A DNA stretch of 64,000 nucleotides from DASUPK01 sp963815665 (lineage in GTDB: Bacteria; Actinomycetota; Thermoleophilia; Solirubrobacterales; 70-9): contig CAWFHN010000016.1 of assembly GCA_963815665.1 (NCBI GenBank), forward strand, positions 252,029-316,028, read 5' to 3'. The notes under the pieces are model-generated. The model made no database searches and was not told where the DNA came from. It was given only the letters and a program-made list of their open reading frames with translations. This document shows positions 17,040 through 27,426 of the stretch, in pieces. The position numbers and the translations under genes were made by a program. Position 1 is the first letter of the stretch; each line of letters begins with the position of its first letter.

Positions 17040-18671
17040 TCAGCCATGGTTCGCTCGATACCGGCGGATCAGCGCGTTCGTTGAGCTGTCGTGCTCGAGC
17101 TGCGGTTCCTCGTCGGCCTGCAGCTGGGGAATGATGTTCACGGCCAGCACCTTGCCCAGCTCCACCCCCCACTGATCGAAGGAGTCGATCCCCCAGATCG
17201 CGCCCTGGGTGAAGACGCTGTGCTCGTACAGCGCGACCAGCGAGCCGAGCGTGTGCGGGGTGAGCCGGTCGGCCAGGATGACGTTGGACGGGCGGTTCCC
17301 CTCCATCACGCGGTGCGGGACCACCTGCTCCGGCGTGCCCTCCTCCCTCACCTGCTCCGGCGTCTTGCCGAAGGCGAGCGCCTCGGGCTGCGCGAAGACG
17401 TTCGACATCAGCAGGTCGTGGTGATCTCCGAGCGGGTTCAGCGTGTGCATGAAGCCGATGAAATCGCAGGGGATCAGCCTCGTGCCCTGGTGGATCAGCT
17501 GGTAGAAGGAGTGCTGGCCGTTGGTGCCCGGCTCGCCCCAGTAGATCGCGCCGGTGTCGTAGTCGACGCGGGCGCCATCGAGGGTGACGTGCTTGCCGTT
17601 CGACTCCATGGTGAGCTGCTGCAGGTAGGCCGGAAAGCGGTGCAGGTACTGGTCGTAGGGAAAGACGCCCGAGGTCTGGGTGCCGAAGAAGTCGCCGTAC
17701 CAGACTGCCAGCAGGCCCATGATCGAGGGCAGGCTCTGACCGATCGGGTTGACCTTGAAGTGCTCGTCGACAGCATGGAACCCGGCCAGCATGTCGTGGA
17801 AGCCCTCGGGCCCGATCGCGAGCATCGTCGAGAGCCCGATCGCCGAGTCCATCGAGTAGCGGCCGCCGACCCAGTCCCAGAAGCCGAACATGTTGTCGGT
17901 GTTGATGCCGAACTCGGCGACGCCCTTCGCGTTGGTCGAGACGGCGACGAAGTGCTTGGCGATCGCCTCGTCCGATCCCAGCTTCGCCAGCGCCCACTCA
18001 CGCGCCGTGTGGGCGTTGGTCATCGTCTCCAGGGTGGTGAATGTCTTCGAGGAGATGACGAAGAGGGTCTCCTCGGGATCGAGATCCCTGGTCTTCTCGG
18101 CGAAGTCCGTCCCGTCGACGTTGGAGACGAAGCGGAAGGTCATCTCCCGCCGGGAGTAGTGCCGAAGCGCCTCGTAGGCCATCACCGGGCCGAGGTCGGA
18201 GCCGCCGATTCCGACATTGATCACGTTGCGGATCGGCTTGCCGGTGTGGCCCTTCCACTCTCCCGAGCGGATCCGCTCGGCGAACGCCGACATCCGGTCG
18301 AGCACCTCGTGAACCTGCTTGACCACGTCCTCGCCGTCGACCACCAGCGATCGGTCCTTCGGCATCCGCAGCGCGACGTGGAGCACCGCGCGGTCCTCGG
18401 AGACGTTGATGTGCTCGCCCCGGAACATCGCGTCGCGTCGCTCGGCCACGCCCGATTCGCCGGCCAGCTCGATCAGCAGCTTCAGCGTCTCGTCGGTGAC
18501 CCGGTTCTTGGAGTAGTCGAGGAAGAGCCCCGCCCCCTCGGCGACCAGGCGCTCGCCGCGGCCGGAGTCCTCGGCGAAGAAGTCACGGAGATGCCGTTCC
18601 CCGATCTCGGCGTGGTGCTTCTCGAGGGCCTTCCAGGCCTTGCGCGTCCGCAACTCCGGTCCCGATGCCAC
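17040..18671 (-). CDS. pgi: Glucose-6-phosphate isomerase
   Basis: A 543-residue PGI, which interconverts glucose 6-phosphate and fructose 6-phosphate in the cytoplasm. Clear family segments are NVGIGGSDLGPVMAYEALR near residue 150, FVISSKTFTTLETMTNA near 210, the EPGTNGQHSFYQLIHQGTRL signature near 385, and GIDSFDQWGVELGKVLAVNI near 490. The length matches the long bacterial form. It lies 29 bases after transaldolase on the same strand and is probably in one transcript with tkt and tal, connecting glycolysis to the pentose phosphate pathway. Confidence 0.96.
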   Translation of the reverse strand: MASGPELRTRKAWKALEKHHAEIGERHLRDFFAEDSGRGERLVAEGAGLFLDYSKNRVTDETLKLLIELAGESGVAERRDAMFRGEHINVSEDRAVLHVALRMPKDRSLVVDGEDVVKQVHEVLDRMSAFAERIRSGEWKGHTGKPIRNVINVGIGGSDLGPVMAYEALRHYSRREMTFRFVSNVDGTDFAEKTRDLDPEETLFVISSKTFTTLETMTNAHTAREWALAKLGSDEAIAKHFVAVSTNAKGVAEFGINTDNMFGFWDWVGGRYSMDSAIGLSTMLAIGPEGFHDMLAGFHAVDEHFKVNPIGQSLPSIMGLLAVWYGDFFGTQTSGVFPYDQYLHRFPAYLQQLTMESNGKHVTLDGARVDYDTGAIYWGEPGTNGQHSFYQLIHQGTRLIPCDFIGFMHTLNPLGDHHDLLMSNVFAQPEALAFGKTPEQVREEGTPEQVVPHRVMEGNRPSNVILADRLTPHTLGSLVALYEHSVFTQGAIWGIDSFDQWGVELGKVLAVNIIPQLQADEEPQLEHDSSTNALIRRYRANHG

Positions 18672-18700
18672 GCGGGCAGCCTATCCGCGCAGCGATGCCT

Positions 18701-19773
18701 CTAGGCGGCCAGGCGCTCCGATTCGGCCTTGATCGTGTCCAGCAGGTCCGTCCAGGACTTGACGAAGCTCTCCGCACCGTCCTTCTGGAGCTTCAGCGCC
18801 AGGGCATCGGTGTCGATGCCCGCGTCCCGATGCGCCTGGAAGACCTGGTCGGCGTCTCCGCCGTCGGCGGGAAGGGGCTCCCCGACCTTGCCGTGATCGG
18901 CGAAGGCGTGCAGGGTCTTGTCGGGCATCGTGTTGATCGTGTCCGGGGCCGCGAACGCCTCGATGTAGAGGGTGTCGGAGGCGTTCTCGTCCTTCGTGCC
19001 GGTGCTCGCGAAGAGCAGGCGCTGCAGGCGAGCGCCCTTCTCCGCGAGGCCCTGCCAGCGGTCGGACTCGCGCATCTCCATCCACGCCGCATATGTGACC
19101 TTGCCGACCGCGACCCCGAGGGTGTTCTTGATCTCGTCGGGCACGTCGTCGTGGACGGCGACGTCCCAGCGGCTGATGAAGAGCGAGAGCACCGAGGGCA
19201 CGTCCGGGTCGAGGCCCGCCTCGATCCGCCGCTCGATGCCCTTCATGTAGGCGTCGGCCGCGGCCATGGTCTGATCGGTCGACATCAGCAGCGTGACGTT
19301 GATCGGCACGCCGGCGAAGATGGACTCCTCGATTGCGGGCAGGCCCTCGGGGGTGCCGGGGATCTTGATGAAGTTGTTCTCGGCCGCGCGCCCGTGCAGG
19401 TCGGCCGCCTGCTGGACCGTGCCCTGGGTGTCGTAGGCGAGCGTCGGCGAGACCTCGAGGGAGACCCAGCCGTCCATGCGATCGGTGTCCTTGTGGATCG
19501 GCTCGAACATCTCGGCCGCGCGGGTGACGTCGGCGAGGGCGAGCTCGAAGAAGATGTCCTCCGGCTCCATCCCCTTCCCCCGGAGCTCGGTGATCTGCTC
19601 GTCATAGGCGTCGCCGCCCGAGATCGCCTTGTCGAAGATGGTCGGGTTGGACGTCTGCCCGGTGACGTTGAGGTCGTCGATGTAGCCCTGCTCGGTCCCG
19701 TCGTCGAGCATCGTTCGCGTGATGTTGTCGAGCCAGAGGCTCTGGCCAAGGTCGTGGAGCTCTTGCGTGGGCT

Positions 19774-19777
<4 letters not shown>
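18701..19777 (-). CDS. tal: Transaldolase
   Basis: A 358-residue actinobacterial-type transaldolase, moving a dihydroxyacetone unit between sedoheptulose 7-phosphate and glyceraldehyde 3-phosphate. DDLNVTGQTSNPTIFDKAIS near residue 36 is the first family signature. NNFIKIPGTPEGLPAIEESI near 135 contains the Schiff-base lysine, and GVPINVTLLMS follows. The ATG at 19777 is chosen because it overlaps the transketolase stop by 4 bases and begins the conserved N-terminus MKPTQELHDLGQSLWLDNI; the longer upstream frame is a shadow of tkt. Confidence 0.95.
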
Positions 19778-21834
<2,057 letters not shown>

Positions 21835-21865
21835 CGCCACGATCCTACGGATAGTGTCCCGCGGG

Positions 21866-22525
21866 GTGAGTGAGCCAAACCTCGATGCGGAGAAGAAGGC
21901 CGCCGCGGAAGCGGCCGCGGAGCTCATCGCCGACGGAATGATGGTGGGCTTGGGCACCGGATCCACCGTCGCCCACCTGCTTCCCGCGATCGCCGCCCGT
22001 GATCTGAGCGGCCTGCGCTGCGTCGCGACCTCGGTGGCGACCGAGGACCGGGCCCGCCAGCTGGGCATCCCGGTCGAGGACTTCGACAAGCTCGAGCGCC
22101 TCGACATCGCGATCGACGGCGCGGACCAGGTCGCGCCCGACCATTGGCTGGTCAAGGGCGGCGGGGGGGCGCATACCCGCGAGAAGATCGTCGCCGCGAC
22201 CGCCGAGCGCTTCGTCGTGATCGCCGATTCCTCCAAGACGGTCGACCGGATCTCGGCTCCGATCCCGCTCGAGCTCTCGACCTTCGGCCTCACCTCGACC
22301 CTTGCGCGGATCAGCGCCGAGCTGGGAGAGGTGGCCCTGCGGCCCGACACCCCGCCGAGCCCCGACGACGGCGTGATCGCGGACTACCACGGCGAGGTTC
22401 ACGAACCCGGCGAGCTCGCCGCTCGCCTCGCGGTGATGCCCGGCGTCGTCGACCACGGCCTCTTCCCGTCGGGGATGGTCGGCGCGGTCCTCGTCGGCCG
22501 CGGCGACGCAGTCGAGCGTGCCTGA
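21866..22525 (+). CDS. rpiA: Ribose-5-phosphate isomerase A
   Basis: A 219-residue RpiA, interconverting ribose 5-phosphate and ribulose 5-phosphate. The phosphate-binding GLGTGSTVAHLLPAI near residue 30, the catalytic loop DIAIDGADQVAPDHWLVKGG near 80-100 and FVVIADSSKTVDRI near 118 are all present. The GTG at 21866 gives the usual family N-terminus; a longer frame from 21755 lies inside tkt on the other strand. It is read away from tkt and overlaps the next gene by 8 bases. Confidence 0.93.
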   Translation: MSEPNLDAEKKAAAEAAAELIADGMMVGLGTGSTVAHLLPAIAARDLSGLRCVATSVATEDRARQLGIPVEDFDKLERLDIAIDGADQVAPDHWLVKGGGGAHTREKIVAATAERFVVIADSSKTVDRISAPIPLELSTFGLTSTLARISAELGEVALRPDTPPSPDDGVIADYHGEVHEPGELAARLAVMPGVVDHGLFPSGMVGAVLVGRGDAVERA

Positions 22526-22907
22526 GCCGCTCGAGAAGCTGGAGGCTCTCTACGAGGTCTGGGCCCACGGCAATTTCTCGGGCGGAGAGATCTTCGATCC
22601 CGCCGTGGAGATGGACACCTTCGGGATGGCGGAGCCATTGCACGCCGGTGGCATCGAGGCGGTTCAGAGCGCAATGCGGGACTGGCTGAGCGCCTGGGAG
22701 CGCCCGCTGACGATCGAGGCGGAGGAGCTGATCCAATCCGGGGACCGGATCCTCGCCCTGGTGCGGTGGCAGGGCCACGGCAAGGGCAGCGGTGTGGAAA
22801 TGGAGGCCGAGGGCGCCCACCTCTGGACCTTCCGCGACGGCCTGGTCGTTCGGTTTGACGTCTACCGCGACCGCGACGACGCGCGGGCGGCGCTGGGAAG
22901 CGGATGA
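22518..22907 (+). CDS. SnoaL/NTF2-like small protein
   Basis: A 129-residue protein with the cone-shaped NTF2-like fold pattern. Helical KLEALYEVWAHGNFSGGE is followed by FDPAVEMDTFGM, IQSGDRILALVRWQGHG and the closing strands AHLWTFRDGLVVRFDVYRD. This pattern matches SnoaL-like proteins of unknown role. The GTG start at 22518 overlaps the end of rpiA by 8 bases, so it is probably translated together with it. Nothing in the sequence fixes a reaction, and many such proteins are ligand binders with no known substrate. Confidence 0.72.
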   Translation: MPEPLEKLEALYEVWAHGNFSGGEIFDPAVEMDTFGMAEPLHAGGIEAVQSAMRDWLSAWERPLTIEAEELIQSGDRILALVRWQGHGKGSGVEMEAEGAHLWTFRDGLVVRFDVYRDRDDARAALGSG

Positions 22908-22920
22908 GCTCCCTGGTTCC

Positions 22921-23910
22921 TCAGATGTTGACCTGCGCCATGCCGACGCGCTCGTAGCGGTCGCCGGAGACCTCGGGCAACTCGGCGTCGATCCGCGAGA
23001 GGTCCTCCTCGGTCAACTCGACGTCGGCCGCTGCGGCGTTCTCCTCCAGATACTTGCGCCGCTTGGTCCCGGGGATCGGGACGATGTAGTCGCCCTGGGC
23101 GAGCACCCAGGCGAGCGCCAGCTGAGCCGGGGTGACGTCCTTCTCGTCGGCGATCTCGCGAAGCTTCGCCGCGATCGTCGCGTTCGCCTCCAGGTTGTCG
23201 CCCTGGAACCGGGGCTGGGTCCGCCGGAAGTCGTCCTCGGCCAGCTCCTCCGGGGAGTTGAAGCGTCCCGAGAGGAACCCGCGGCCGAGCGGCGAGTAGG
23301 CCACGAAGCCGATGCCGAGCTCACGGCAGGTCGGCAGGATCTCGGTCTCCGGCTCGCGAGCGAAGACGGAGTACTCCGTCTGCAGGGCGGTGATCGGGTG
23401 GACGGCGTGGGCCCGGCGGATCGTCTCCGGCGCGGCCTCGCTCAGCCCGAGGTACTTCACCTTGCCGGCCTCGACCAGCTCCGCCATCGCGCCAACCGTC
23501 TCCTCGATCTCGACGTTCGGGTCGACGCGATGCTGGTAGTAGAGGTCGATCTGGTCGATGCCGAGCCGCTGGAGCGTGCCGTCGATCGTCTTGCGGACGC
23601 TCTCGGGCGACCCGTCGATCTCACCGAGCGTCGACATGTCCCCGGCGACGGTGTTGTCCAGGTTGCGCTGGAACTTGGACGCGATCACGTACTGCTCGCG
23701 CTTGCCCTTGATCGCCCTGCCGACCAGCTCCTCGTTGGTCAGCGGGCCATAGATCTGGGCCGTGTCCATGAAGTCGATGCCGAGCTCCAGGGCGCGCTTG
23801 ATCGTCGCTTCCGACTCCTCGACGTCGGTGTCGCCGTAGAAGGCGGACATGCCCATGCAGCCGAGCCCGATTTCCGAGACTTCCAGATCTCCGAGATTGC
23901 GCTGTTTCAT
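22921..23910 (-). CDS. Aldo/keto reductase
   Basis: A 329-residue AKR of the AKR11/13 type. The tetrad residues can be seen: aspartate and tyrosine in DFMDTAQIYG near residue 50-58, lysine in VIASKFQ near 82, and histidine in YYQHRVD near 120. The C-terminal NADPH-binding stretch is VPIPGTKRRKYLEENAAA. It reduces aldehydes or ketones with NADPH; the natural substrate is unknown. The ATG at 23910 overlaps the MerR gene stop by 4 bases (23907-23910), so it is the direct target of that regulator's promoter. Confidence 0.92.
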   Translation of the reverse strand: MKQRNLGDLEVSEIGLGCMGMSAFYGDTDVEESEATIKRALELGIDFMDTAQIYGPLTNEELVGRAIKGKREQYVIASKFQRNLDNTVAGDMSTLGEIDGSPESVRKTIDGTLQRLGIDQIDLYYQHRVDPNVEIEETVGAMAELVEAGKVKYLGLSEAAPETIRRAHAVHPITALQTEYSVFAREPETEILPTCRELGIGFVAYSPLGRGFLSGRFNSPEELAEDDFRRTQPRFQGDNLEANATIAAKLREIADEKDVTPAQLALAWVLAQGDYIVPIPGTKRRKYLEENAAAADVELTEEDLSRIDAELPEVSGDRYERVGMAQVNI

Positions 23911-24278
23911 TTCTCGCCAAGCCTTTCGCGGTAGAGGTCGATCTTCCAATCGATCAATTCGAGGTGGCCGGCGGTCTCCTCGAGGCGGGCCTGAACGGCC
24001 TCGCGATGTGCCTCGAGCAGCGCCAGCCGCTCCTCATTGGTTTCTTCTCCCCCGTTCAGCAGCTCCGCATACCTGCGGACCTGACGGATCGGCATTCCGG
24101 TGGCGCGGAGCTTGGTCAGGAACTTGATCCGCTCCAGGTCCTCCTCCGCGTAGCGCCGGTGGCCGCTGCCGTTGCGGCTCACCGGCTGAAGCAACCCGGC
24201 TCGCTCCCAGTAACGCAGCGTGTGCGCACTGAGGCCCGATTCCTGCGCGGCCTCCGCAATCGTGAGGGTGGCTTCCAC
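23907..24278 (-). CDS. MerR family transcriptional regulator
   Basis: A 123-residue MerR protein. The winged-helix domain is LTIAEAAQESGLSAHTLRYW then ERAGLLQPVSRNGSGHRRYA, and a long dimerisation helix ends in LELIDWKIDLYRERLGEK. There is no cysteine, so it does not sense metals by the classic route. It resembles the MerR proteins paired with aldo/keto reductases. The GTG at 24278 lies only about 7-8 bases from the -10 element, so the message is likely leaderless. The coupled aldo/keto reductase gene follows directly. Confidence 0.9.
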   Translation of the reverse strand: MEATLTIAEAAQESGLSAHTLRYWERAGLLQPVSRNGSGHRRYAEEDLERIKFLTKLRATGMPIRQVRRYAELLNGGEETNEERLALLEAHREAVQARLEETAGHLELIDWKIDLYRERLGEK

Positions 24279-24285
24279 TCGATTG

Positions 24286-24316
24286 AAGATACGACTTAGA
24301 GCGCGCTCTAAGTCAA
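24286..24316 (-). promoter_or_regulatory. MerR-type promoter with palindromic operator in a 19-bp spacer
   Basis: On the minus strand, TTGACT (24316-24311) and TATCTT (24291-24286) are separated by 19 bases, the overlong spacer diagnostic of MerR-activated promoters. A perfect 22-bp palindrome (24293-24314, with arms GACTTAGAGCG and CGCTCTAAGTC) fills the spacer. The likely start of transcription is about 24279, just at the GTG of the MerR gene. The palindrome overlaps the stop codon of the upstream DUF2182 gene. Confidence 0.8.
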
Positions 24317-25116
24317 GGCGCCATGTGCATCGAGTCCATCGCGTGCATCGCCGCCGGCGAGCCGGGGAGAGTCAGCCCCGGAACCTGACCGGGGAAGAAG
24401 GCGACCCCGATCGCCAGCGCCAGGAGCACCACTACGGTGACGGCCTCAGCGCGCTCGCGCCAGGGCAGCACCTTCTCGAGCACGATCAGCGCGGCGATCA
24501 CCACCATCCAGGTGATGCTCATGACTCCGAGGGCGAAGAGGGCCGCCATCAGCGCCCACGAGGTGCCGACGCAATAGGCGCCCTGATCCAGGCCCATGCG
24601 GAGTGCCCCGGCCGCGCCCTCGCGCCAGTCGGCGGCCAGCAGCTCGCGGTCGCGGCAGTGGCGCAGACAGGCCGTCTTCAGAGGCGTGAGCTCGTAGAGG
24701 GCGGCAAAGGCGATCACGCCGCCGGCCACGTACCGGCCGCCGTCCTCCCAGCCGAGGAAGGAGATGTCCAGCGAGCGGACGGCCCTGTAGACGAGCCAGG
24801 CAACCAGGCCGACGAGCGCCCAGGTGAGCAGATAGCCGGCGGCGAACAGGGTGGTGCGCAGGAGCGACTGCGGCGTCACCTGGGCCGAGCCGCCACGCGC
24901 CTGCCCGGCGTAGGCGCCGGCCATCGGCACCAGCGACGGCAGCATCATCGCGGCCATCATCACCGCCCAGATCCCGGCGAACCAGCCGAAGGAGCCGAGG
25001 TCCGTCCCCGGGCCCGCATCCATTCCCTGCATCCGGTCCACGGTCACCACCCAGGCGATGGCGGCCGCCCCCAGCAGGAAGATGGCGGTCACTCGTAGTT
25101 CAGTTGCTCGTCCCAA
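24313..25116 (-). CDS. DUF2182 family membrane protein
   Basis: About 267 residues, with about six hydrophobic segments. The family-typical motif WAVMMAAMMLPSLVPM lies near residue 50, and LTPLKTACLRHCR near 150 with paired cysteine/histidine has been taken as a possible metal site in this family. DUF2182 proteins are described as predicted metal-binding integral membrane proteins of unknown function. The start is uncertain: TTG at 25116 has a good GGGAGG five bases upstream, whereas GTG at 25092 gives a 4-base overlap with the DUF899 gene. The histidine/methionine-rich C-terminus MHAMDSMHM could bind metal. Confidence 0.75.
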   Translation of the reverse strand: MGRATELRVTAIFLLGAAAIAWVVTVDRMQGMDAGPGTDLGSFGWFAGIWAVMMAAMMLPSLVPMAGAYAGQARGGSAQVTPQSLLRTTLFAAGYLLTWALVGLVAWLVYRAVRSLDISFLGWEDGGRYVAGGVIAFAALYELTPLKTACLRHCRDRELLAADWREGAAGALRMGLDQGAYCVGTSWALMAALFALGVMSITWMVVIAALIVLEKVLPWRERAEAVTVVVLLALAIGVAFFPGQVPGLTLPGSPAAMHAMDSMHMAP

Positions 25117-25820
25117 TTTGGCCTCCCTTCCGGAGTCAGATCGAACAGGTTCCAAAGCGGCTCGAGGGTCCCCACGTGGCGTGGGTCCTGGCCGGGGTCC
25201 CAGGGCCCGTAGAAGAGCTCCGAGCCCCAGAAGTGGCGGATCGTCTCGCCGTCGCGGTGGAAGACGTTCAGCATCGGCCGCTGGGCACCCTCGGGCGTCT
25301 CGCCGAAGTAGTCGGGGTTGTAGGTGTTCCCCTGCGAGGAGAGCAGCCGCAGCCCGCGCCAGCCGCGCTCCCGCTTCCAGGTGAGCAACCGGGGAAGTGG
25401 CGACCTGGCGACCACGGCGAAGTTGAGCTGCCGGCTCGCGTGCTCGACCATCCCGTCCAGCTGGTCGAGCAGGCCCACGCACGATGGGCACGGTCCCTCG
25501 GCGAGCGCGAGCTCCGCCGTCTCCCGTTCGCGGACCGGCCCGGGACGCTCGTCCTCTGGGTCGCGCGGGAACATGAAGCTGTAGATCGCCAGGGAGTCCC
25601 TGCCTGGCGCGAACAGCTCCGAGAACCGCACGTCGGTGGACCCGCCATCGGGCCCCTCCCCCTGGAAGACGTAGTCCTCGGGGATCTCGCCGCCGGGCGG
25701 AAGCTCGCGACGGGCCGCGGCGACCGCCTCCGTCTGGCGCCGCAGCTCGATCTCGGCCTCGAGCAGCGCGTCACGGGCAGTCCTGTACTCGGCGCTCTCT
25801 CCTGGGAAGGCGATGTCCAT
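25089..25820 (-). CDS. DUF899 family thioredoxin-like protein (copy 1)
   Basis: A 243-residue DUF899 protein. After a charged helical N-terminus come FSELFAPGRDSLAIYSFMF and a redox-type CPSC in GPCPSCVGLLDQLDGM near 120. Then follow FAVVARSPLPRL and the conserved LNVFHRDGETIRHFWGSELF near 195. The fold is thioredoxin-like; the function is unknown. It lies 11 bases after the SRPBCC gene in an ArsR-led operon and overlaps the DUF2182 gene at its end. A second copy is encoded divergently at 26646. Confidence 0.85.
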   Translation of the reverse strand: MDIAFPGESAEYRTARDALLEAEIELRRQTEAVAAARRELPPGGEIPEDYVFQGEGPDGGSTDVRFSELFAPGRDSLAIYSFMFPRDPEDERPGPVRERETAELALAEGPCPSCVGLLDQLDGMVEHASRQLNFAVVARSPLPRLLTWKRERGWRGLRLLSSQGNTYNPDYFGETPEGAQRPMLNVFHRDGETIRHFWGSELFYGPWDPGQDPRHVGTLEPLWNLFDLTPEGRPNWDEQLNYE

Positions 25821-25831
25821 CTTGGGCTCTC

Positions 25832-26281
25832 CTACTTAGACCCAAGAACGCGCTCAATCTCATCGAAGCAGGTCGACCAGCCCTCGTACTGGGAGTCCCG
25901 CCGCTCCTGCTCGGAGATGCCGCTGTTCGTGAACAGCACCGTGGTGACGCCGTCCCGCTCCGTGAACTCCAGCTCGATCATCTGCTCGTTGGAGGGATCG
26001 TCGTCGAAGGTCCAGGAGAAGGCCAGCCGGCTCGGCCGCTCGATCAGGGTGTACTCGCCACCCGCTCCGACCGGCTCGCCGTCCGGATCCCGCATCACGA
26101 CCCGGATCTTTCCGCCCACCCGGAGGTCGACCTCGGCGCTCGGCTCCCGCCAGCCGCTGGCCGGCCTGAACCAGCGCCTGATGACCTCCTCGCTCGTCCA
26201 GGCGTCAAAGACGTCCTCGGCCGGAGCGTCGAAAGTCCTCTCGATCCGGACCACCCGCGCCGCATCCTCGGCCACAGTCAC
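25832..26281 (-). CDS. SRPBCC (AHSA1-like) domain protein
   Basis: About 149 residues of the START/AHSA1 type. VVRIERTFDAPAEDVFDAWT then RWFRPASGW near residue 30, a central LRVGGKIRVVMRDPDG, and the closing YEGWSTCFDEIERVL helix are all typical. These proteins form a hydrophobic cavity, and in ArsR-linked operons the ligand is generally unknown. Two GTG codons compete for the start: 26281 gives a GTGA overlap with the ArsR gene, while 26275 has AAGGAG at ideal spacing. Confidence 0.87.
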   Translation of the reverse strand: MTVAEDAARVVRIERTFDAPAEDVFDAWTSEEVIRRWFRPASGWREPSAEVDLRVGGKIRVVMRDPDGEPVGAGGEYTLIERPSRLAFSWTFDDDPSNEQMIELEFTERDGVTTVLFTNSGISEQERRDSQYEGWSTCFDEIERVLGSK

Positions 26282-26589
26282 TCCTTTCTCTCCTCGAGAT
26301 ACTCGCCGACGACGTCGAAGAGCCGCTCCCAGCGAGCTCGTTGGGTTTCTATCCAATCGGAGGTCTCGGCAAGCCTCTCCGGCCGCAGGGCGAGACGATG
26401 CGTCCGCCCGTCGATCACCCGCGTCAGGACGCCGGCCTCCTCGAGCAGCTTCAGGTGACGCGAGATCGTGGGCTTTGACACCCCGAGGCCCCGGGTAGCC
26501 TCGCTCACGGTCGCCGCCCCGCCGCTGAGGCGCTCGACTATCTCGCGGCGGGTCGGATGGGCGAGCGCCTTGAAAGCATCGTTAGCCAT
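26278..26589 (-). CDS. ArsR family transcriptional regulator
   Basis: A 103-residue winged-helix repressor. FKALAHPTRREIVERLSGG and VSEATRGLGVSKPTISRHLK form the ArsR helix-turn-helix, followed by the wing TRVIDGRTHRLAL. It lacks the CxC metal-binding motif of classic ArsR/SmtB sensors, like other ArsR proteins coupled to SRPBCC genes. The ATG at 26589 begins MANDAFKALAHP; a longer frame passes through an operator-like repeat. It leads an operon with SRPBCC, DUF899 and DUF2182 genes and faces a second DUF899 gene. Confidence 0.9.
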   Translation of the reverse strand: MANDAFKALAHPTRREIVERLSGGAATVSEATRGLGVSKPTISRHLKLLEEAGVLTRVIDGRTHRLALRPERLAETSDWIETQRARWERLFDVVGEYLEERKE

Positions 26590-26602
26590 TGTGCTAACTA
26601 TA
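26581..26602. promoter_or_regulatory. Inverted-repeat operator and -10 element at the ArsR start
   Basis: GTTAGC (26581-26586) and GCTAAC (26593-26598) are exact inverted repeats with 6 bases between, straddling the ArsR start codon at 26589-26587. On the minus strand TATAGT (26602-26597) is a good -10 and would place the message start at or next to the ATG, making it leaderless. Binding here would block the ArsR operon and could also affect the divergent DUF899 gene. No convincing -35 was found. Confidence 0.6.
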
Positions 26603-26645
26603 TATTCTTGGAGGACGTCGATCCCGACCACAGGAGGAAACGCGC

Positions 26646-27371
26646 ATGCCGGAGCACAGAGTGGCGACCCAGGACGAGTGGGAGGCCGAGCGCGAGGCCG
26701 TGCTCGCCGAGGAGAAGGAGCTGACCCACCGCGGTGACGAGGTCACCAAGAAGCGGCAGGAGCTCCCCTGGGTGGCGGTCGAGAAGGAATACAGCTTCGA
26801 GACCCCCGAGGGCACCAAGTCGCTCGCGGACCTGTTCGACGGGAGCTCGCAGCTGATGATCTACCACTTCATGTTCGGGCCCTCGTACGAGACCGGCTGC
26901 CCGGTCTGCTCGTCGATCACCGACACGCTCGCGCCACAGGCACCGCATCTGCAGGCGCGCGACACGACGCTGATGCTCTCCTCGCGAGCGCCGGTCGACA
27001 AGCTCGAGCCCTTCAGGAAGCGAATGGGATGGGAACTGCCCTGGGTCTCCGCCGAGACCGACTTCCATCGCGATCTCGGCTTCTTCAACTCCGAGGAGGA
27101 GCTGAAGCCGTTCCTCGAGTCGGGCCAGATCCCGCTGACGGTCACCCAGAACGCGGAGATGTGCGGCACCGACGCGGCCGGCTACGTCGCCGAGGGGCCG
27201 GGCTTGAGCGTGTACGCCCTCGACGACGGAACCGTCTATCGGACCTACGTCACGACCCAGCGGGGGCTCGACGCCATCATGGCCTTCTACCAGCTCCTCG
27301 ATCGCACGCCGAAGGGGCGTAACGAAAGCGCCACCGAGCCGCTCTGGATCCGCTACCACGACGCCTACTAG
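26646..27371 (+). CDS. DUF899 family thioredoxin-like protein (copy 2)
   Basis: A 241-residue DUF899 protein. It has an acidic helical N-terminus, SSQLMIYHFMFGPSYETGCP then VCSSITD with a CPVC pair near residue 92, TTLMLSSRAPVDKLEPFRKR, and the C-terminal QLLDRTPKGRN. AGGAGG lies 8 bases before the ATG. It is only distantly similar to copy 1 (CPSC and FHRDG region), so the two are old paralogues or independent arrivals. Its position opposite the ArsR gene suggests control by the shared operator. The function is unknown. Confidence 0.85.
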   Translation: MPEHRVATQDEWEAEREAVLAEEKELTHRGDEVTKKRQELPWVAVEKEYSFETPEGTKSLADLFDGSSQLMIYHFMFGPSYETGCPVCSSITDTLAPQAPHLQARDTTLMLSSRAPVDKLEPFRKRMGWELPWVSAETDFHRDLGFFNSEEELKPFLESGQIPLTVTQNAEMCGTDAAGYVAEGPGLSVYALDDGTVYRTYVTTQRGLDAIMAFYQLLDRTPKGRNESATEPLWIRYHDAY

Positions 27372-27426
27372 GGCCGGGTGAGGCCCCTCGGTACCGTGAA
27401 AACGGACAACGAAGAGGAGGCCGCAA

